The translations under genes were made by a program, and so were the position numbers. From the NCBI GenBank assembly GCA_041477005.1, contig JBGOUJ010000357.1:1-8147 (forward strand): DNA of 8,147 bases. Reading direction: 5' to 3'. Of this stretch, positions 4,919-8,147 are shown one piece after another (position 1 is the stretch's first letter; every line of letters begins with the position of its first letter). This DNA comes from JBGOUJ01 sp041477005. Lineage in GTDB: Bacteria; Acidobacteriota; Terriglobia; Bryobacterales; JACQDG01. Below the pieces are notes generated by a model. That model did no database searches. It was not told where the DNA came from and was given only the letters and a program-made list of their open reading frames with translations.

Positions 4919-5875
4919 ATGATCCGACGTTGGATCTCTGCCGTCGCTCTGGCCACTATGCCGGTGGCTTTGCTGGCGCAAGGCGGCAACCTCGTCAATG
5001 CTGTTCGCCGGGCGGCCTGGGCCCAAGATCTGCCGGTGGCCGAACGGCTCCTGTCGGATTACCGGTCCCAGCACCCGGAACTGACGCCACAGTTGCTCGA
5101 AGCGATGTCTTGGGCCGCGCGCGGCGCCAGCTTCGTCAAGAATTGGGATAAGGCGGAGCGTTATTCCAAGGAAGTTCTGCAAGGTAGCGCGCCGCTGCTG
5201 AAGCAGCGCGCCCTCGACGCTGACAAGAACCTGCCCATCGCGGTCGGCGCGGCCATCGAGGTGCTTGCCGCCGTGCAAGACGCCCGCGGCGATCGCGCCG
5301 GAGCCATCGAGTATCTGCGAGCCGAGGCCGCCGGCTTCAAGAGCACGTCGATCGAATCCCGCATCCGGAAGAACATCCTTCTTCTTAGCCTGGAAAGCAA
5401 GCCGGCGCCGGCGCTCGCCAGTACGCAATGGATCGGCGAGAAGCCAAAGGCCCTCGCCGAGCTAAAGGACCAGGTAGTGCTGCTCTTCTTCTGGGCCCAC
5501 TGGTGCGGCGACTGCAAGGGGGAGATGCCGATTATCGTCCGCCTGGCCCAAGAGCTCGGCGGGCGCGGCCTCACCATAGTCGGCCCGACGCAGCTTTACG
5601 GCTACATTGCCCGCGGCGAGACCGCCACCCCCGAGCAGGAAATGAACTACCTGCGCACCGACTACCAGCACTCCCACCCCATTCCCGCCTGGATGAGCGT
5701 GCCGGTCAGCTCGGAAAACTTTCTGAATTACGGCGCCAGCACCACGCCGACCCTGGTGCTGGTCGATCGCCGCGGGATCGTGCGGCTTTATCACCCCGGC
5801 AACATGCCGTACGAAGAGCTGGCCGCCCGCATCCGGCCCTTGCTGCCCCCTTGCACACCTCAGACATGTTCCTAG
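4919..5875 (+). CDS. exported thioredoxin-fold (TlpA/AhpC-TSA-like) protein with helical N-terminal region
   Basis: A 318-residue protein. An N-terminal signal peptide (MIRRWISAVALATMPVALLAQ) is followed by an alpha-helical, TPR-like region (about 25-155). A thioredoxin domain then runs from about 168 to 310: strand 'QVVLLFFWAHW', redox pair C196/C199 in WCGDC, and cis-proline P277 in 'STTPTLVLVD'. This layout fits a periplasmic thiol-disulfide oxidoreductase of the TlpA/ResA kind; the partner is unknown. Two further cysteines lie at the extreme C-terminus (PPCTPQTC). The start is uncertain between ATG 4919 and TTG 4910, which would add MEV. An ATG at 4880 is rejected because it lies inside the heptad repeats. 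The stop overlaps argS by 10 bp, so the two genes should be cotranscribed. No clear sigma-70 promoter was found upstream. Confidence 0.88.
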   Translation: MIRRWISAVALATMPVALLAQGGNLVNAVRRAAWAQDLPVAERLLSDYRSQHPELTPQLLEAMSWAARGASFVKNWDKAERYSKEVLQGSAPLLKQRALDADKNLPIAVGAAIEVLAAVQDARGDRAGAIEYLRAEAAGFKSTSIESRIRKNILLLSLESKPAPALASTQWIGEKPKALAELKDQVVLLFFWAHWCGDCKGEMPIIVRLAQELGGRGLTIVGPTQLYGYIARGETATPEQEMNYLRTDYQHSHPIPAWMSVPVSSENFLNYGASTTPTLVLVDRRGIVRLYHPGNMPYEELAARIRPLLPPCTPQTCS

Positions 5876-7857
5876 CCTTGGAACAGCGGGTGCGCGAAGC
5901 CTTCGCCGCCCACACCCGCACCGCCTACGCGCTGGAGATCCCGATCGTCATCGAACAGCCGCGCGAACCGCAGTTCGGCGAGCTCGCTGTGCCGGTGGCT
6001 TTCTCCCTGGCCAAGCAGCTCCGCAAGGCGCCTCGCAAGATCGCCGACGAGTTGGTCGCCTCGATCCCGCCGATTGCCGGCATCGCCAAACTGGAAGTCG
6101 CCGGGAACGGCTACATCAACGTCCGCTTCGATCGCGGCGCCTACGCCGCCGCCCTGCTCGCCGACGTCCCGGTTGAGCCGGCTGCGGGGGCGGCCCCTGG
6201 GGCGCCATCCGGGGAGCCCTCCGGGCCGGGGAAAATCATCGTCGAGCACACCAATATCAACCCCAACAAGGCTGCCCACATCGGACACTTGCGCAACGCC
6301 GTCCTCGGAGACACCTTCGTCCGCATGCTACGCGCTCGCGGCCACCAGGTCGAGGTCCAGAATTACATCGACAACACCGGCGTGCAGGTGGCCGACGTGG
6401 TGGCTGGCTTCCATCACCTGGAGAAGAAGTCCCCCGCCGACGTCCGCTCGCTGATCGCCGACCCCTCCGTCCGCTTCGACTACTATTGCTGGGACCTATA
6501 CGCCCGCGCCTCCCGCCATTACGAAGAGCATCCCGAGGCGCTCCAGTGGCGGGCCGAGACGCTCCACGCCATCGAGTCCGGCTCCGGCGCGCTGCCCCAG
6601 ATCGGCCACCTCGTCGCCGACGCCATCGTCGACGCCCACCTCAAGACGATGCTGCGCTTGGGCGTCCGGTACGACGTCCTCCCGCGCGAGAGCGAGATTC
6701 TTCGCCTGCGCTTCTGGGCCACCGCCTTCGAGCTGCTCAAGGAGCGCGGCGCCATCCAACTTGAAAGCGAAGGCAAGAACGCCGGCTGTTGGGTGATGCC
6801 CGCGGCGGCCTTTCGCGACGCCGGCGAAGAAGCCGAAGACTCCAAGGTGATTGTCCGGTCCAACGGCACCGTCACCTACGTCGGCAAAGATATCGCCTAC
6901 CAGCTTTGGAAATTCGGCTTGCTCGGGCGCGATTTTATCTACCGTCTGCTGCTGAAATACCCAGACGGCAGCGGCCTCTGGGTCACCACCGACGAGCCGC
7001 AGGAGGCGCCCTCGCCCCGCTTCGGCCACGGCTCACGCGTCTACAACGTGATCGACGTTCGCCAGGCTTACCTGCAAAAGGTGGTGCAGGCCGGCCTACG
7101 AGCCCTGGGCTTCGAGCGCGAAGCCGAGAACTCGATCCACTTCGCCTACGAGATGGTCGCCCTCTCGCCGCGCTGCTGCGCCGATCTGGGCATCGAGCTT
7201 TCGGACGAGGATCGCCGCCGGCCCTACGTCGAGGTCTCGGGGCGCAAAGGCCTGGGCGTCAAGGCCGACGACTTCATCGACGCCCTGATCGAAAAGGCCT
7301 TGGATGAAGTCGCGAGCCGCCATCCCCAGGACTCCCCGGAATACCAGCGCGCCATCGCCACCCGCATCGCCATCGGCGCTCTCCGCTATTTCCTGCTGAA
7401 GTTCACCCGAACTGCGGTGATCGCCTTCGACTTCCAGGAGGCTCTCGCCTTCGAGGGCGAGACCGGGCCCTACGTGCAATACGCCTGCGTGCGCGCCCGC
7501 AACATCCTTAACAAACTCGGGGAGCGCGGCGAGACGCTGCCCGATTTCTCGGCCAGCCTCCACGAGCAGGCCTTCGCCCGCCAACTCGCCGGCGAGGACT
7601 TCTGGCAGGTCCTGCTGGGCGCCTCTCAAGTGGACTCGGTGATCGAAAAGGCGGTGGCCGCCGGCGAGCCGGCGCATCTGGCCCGCTACGGCTTCCAGCT
7701 CGCGCAGTCGTTCAACAACTTCTACCACCAGCACCACATCCTGAGCGAAGCCGACCGGGAGAAACGGATTTTCCTGCTCTGGATGACCGATTTTTTCGCA
7801 ACCGAGCTCGCCCGCGTGCTGGCCACCTTGGGCATTGAGACGCCGGAGGTGATGTGA
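5866..7857 (+). CDS. argS: arginyl-tRNA synthetase
   Basis: A 663-residue class I aminoacyl-tRNA synthetase that joins arginine to tRNA-Arg in the cytoplasm. The N-terminal tRNA D-loop-recognition domain spans about 1-98 ('REPQFGELAVPVAFSLAKQLRKAP'). A Pro/Gly/Ala-rich linker (101-122) leads to the catalytic domain with 'NINPNKAAHIGHLRNAVLGD' (HIGH at 138-141) and 'QNYIDNTGVQVADVV'. In place of KMSKS there is 'VSGRKGLGVK' (457-466), consistent with the degenerate loop of some ArgS enzymes. The anticodon-binding DALR domain occupies about 530-663 ('GPYVQYACVRARNIL', 'FNNFYHQHHI'). It is longer than the usual 550-600 residues. ATG 5866 was chosen because the family N-terminus begins here; the same frame is open for 146 codons upstream but only as an overlap with the thioredoxin-like gene. 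No SD is visible, so coupling to the upstream gene is likely. Confidence 0.96.
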   Translation: MFLALEQRVREAFAAHTRTAYALEIPIVIEQPREPQFGELAVPVAFSLAKQLRKAPRKIADELVASIPPIAGIAKLEVAGNGYINVRFDRGAYAAALLADVPVEPAAGAAPGAPSGEPSGPGKIIVEHTNINPNKAAHIGHLRNAVLGDTFVRMLRARGHQVEVQNYIDNTGVQVADVVAGFHHLEKKSPADVRSLIADPSVRFDYYCWDLYARASRHYEEHPEALQWRAETLHAIESGSGALPQIGHLVADAIVDAHLKTMLRLGVRYDVLPRESEILRLRFWATAFELLKERGAIQLESEGKNAGCWVMPAAAFRDAGEEAEDSKVIVRSNGTVTYVGKDIAYQLWKFGLLGRDFIYRLLLKYPDGSGLWVTTDEPQEAPSPRFGHGSRVYNVIDVRQAYLQKVVQAGLRALGFEREAENSIHFAYEMVALSPRCCADLGIELSDEDRRRPYVEVSGRKGLGVKADDFIDALIEKALDEVASRHPQDSPEYQRAIATRIAIGALRYFLLKFTRTAVIAFDFQEALAFEGETGPYVQYACVRARNILNKLGERGETLPDFSASLHEQAFARQLAGEDFWQVLLGASQVDSVIEKAVAAGEPAHLARYGFQLAQSFNNFYHQHHILSEADREKRIFLLWMTDFFATELARVLATLGIETPEVM

Positions 7858-7862
7858 GAGAA

Positions 7863-7953
7863 GCAGTGAGCAGTGAGCAGTGAGCAGTGAGCAGTGAGCA
7901 GCGATCAGCGAGCAGCTATCAGACATCAGACATCAGCTATCAGCTATCAGCTA
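7863..7953. repeat. heptad-repeat cluster B, left block
   Basis: Thirteen uninterrupted 7-bp units start 6 bp after the argS stop: GCAGTGA four times, then GCAGCGA, TCAGCGA, GCAGCTA, TCAGACA twice, TCAGCTA three times and TCAGCGA. Perfect runs beside variants suggest slippage expansion with drift. Unlike the next block, all units read xCAGxxA on the plus strand. Confidence 0.92.
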
Positions 7954-7988
7954 TCAGCGAGCCATTGCTGACCGGCGAATTACCGCCT

Positions 7989-8097
7989 GCTGATGGCTGA
8001 GACTGCTGGCTGATGGCGATGGCTGGTGGCTGATGGCTAGTGGCTGATCGCTGATCGCTGATGGCCGATGGCGATGGCTCGTGGCTGATGGCTGACA
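7989..8097. repeat. heptad-repeat cluster B, right block (opposite orientation)
   Basis: About fifteen units of GCTGATG, GCTGATC, GCTAGTG, GCTGGTG and GCCGATG, with two 6-bp units (GCGATG at 8016-8021 and 8071-8076) that shift register. This is the inverse complement of the TCAGC-type left block, from which it is separated by 35 bp of unique sequence (7954-7988). Several units are identical to those ending cluster A upstream of the thioredoxin-like gene. The remaining 50 bases of the window hold no supportable gene. Confidence 0.88.
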
Positions 8098-8147
8098 ACT
8101 GATAAGCTGATCTGTGATGACTCACCTTTGAAGGCTTATGTTTCGGG

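Noticed and set aside
5428..5865. 146-codon N-terminal extension of argS
   Set aside because: The extension is an out-of-frame, Arg/Pro-rich reading of the thioredoxin domain; the ArgS family N-terminus begins at 5866.
7863..8097. CRISPR array
   Set aside because: Units are 7 bp with no spacers of constant length, and no cas gene is in the window.
7940..8125. 61-codon minus-strand ORF through the heptad cluster
   Set aside because: Its Ser/Ala/Ile/His/Gln repetitive translation simply reflects the 7-bp repeat read in three phases.
8138..8147. Possible start of a new plus-strand gene (ATG at 8138 preceded by GAAGG)
   Set aside because: Only three codons are visible and the SD-to-ATG spacing is 3 nt, so it cannot be supported from this window.

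Overview
The window is GC-rich, gene-dense bacterial chromosome with a strong accessory flavour. The likeliest source is an Acidobacteriota, perhaps of the Solibacter/Bryobacter type. This is inferred only from gene style: a Tat-leader enolase-superfamily enzyme, secreted metallo-beta-lactamase-fold and cupin proteins whose signal peptides end in '-GAQ' or '-LAQ', an ArgS without the usual KMSKS motif, and many PIN toxin-antitoxin loci. No rRNA or other phylogenetic marker is present to prove it.

Left part (1-2804). The window opens with the C-terminal end of an alpha/beta-hydrolase. A ribbon-helix-helix-type antitoxin and PIN toxin pair (220-878) follows, with an ATGA overlap. Convergent to it is a 393-residue mandelate racemase/muconate lactonizing enzyme family protein on the minus strand. 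Divergent from that is a second toxin-antitoxin pair, Phd/YefM type plus PIN toxin (2176-2804), with a GTGA overlap and a near-consensus sigma-70 promoter placed so close to the start codon that the transcript should be leaderless.

Middle part (2815-4706, minus strand). A secreted metallo-beta-lactamase-fold hydrolase and a bicupin lie 16 bp apart and probably form an operon. A 32-bp-arm imperfect inverted repeat (3724-3802) sits across their junction. The predicted ribosome-binding site, start codon and first 23 residues of the cupin lie within or against this repeat, so the repeat appears to have been captured as the gene's 5' end.

Right part (4676-8147). A plus-strand two-gene operon encodes an exported thioredoxin-fold protein (WCGDC) and arginyl-tRNA synthetase, with stop and start overlapping by 10 bp. 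The pair is bracketed by two clusters of degenerate 7-bp repeats (4692-4889 and 7863-8097). In each cluster a TCAGC-oriented half faces a GCTGA-oriented half across unique sequence. The left cluster also supplies the -35 element of the divergent hydrolase gene, and it abuts a 10-bp hairpin that would hide both ribosome-binding sites of the thioredoxin-like gene.

No CRISPR, transposase, tRNA or rRNA gene is visible. The most unusual content is non-coding: the paired inverted heptad clusters, the dispersed-type inverted repeat that became coding, and the SD-sequestering hairpin.
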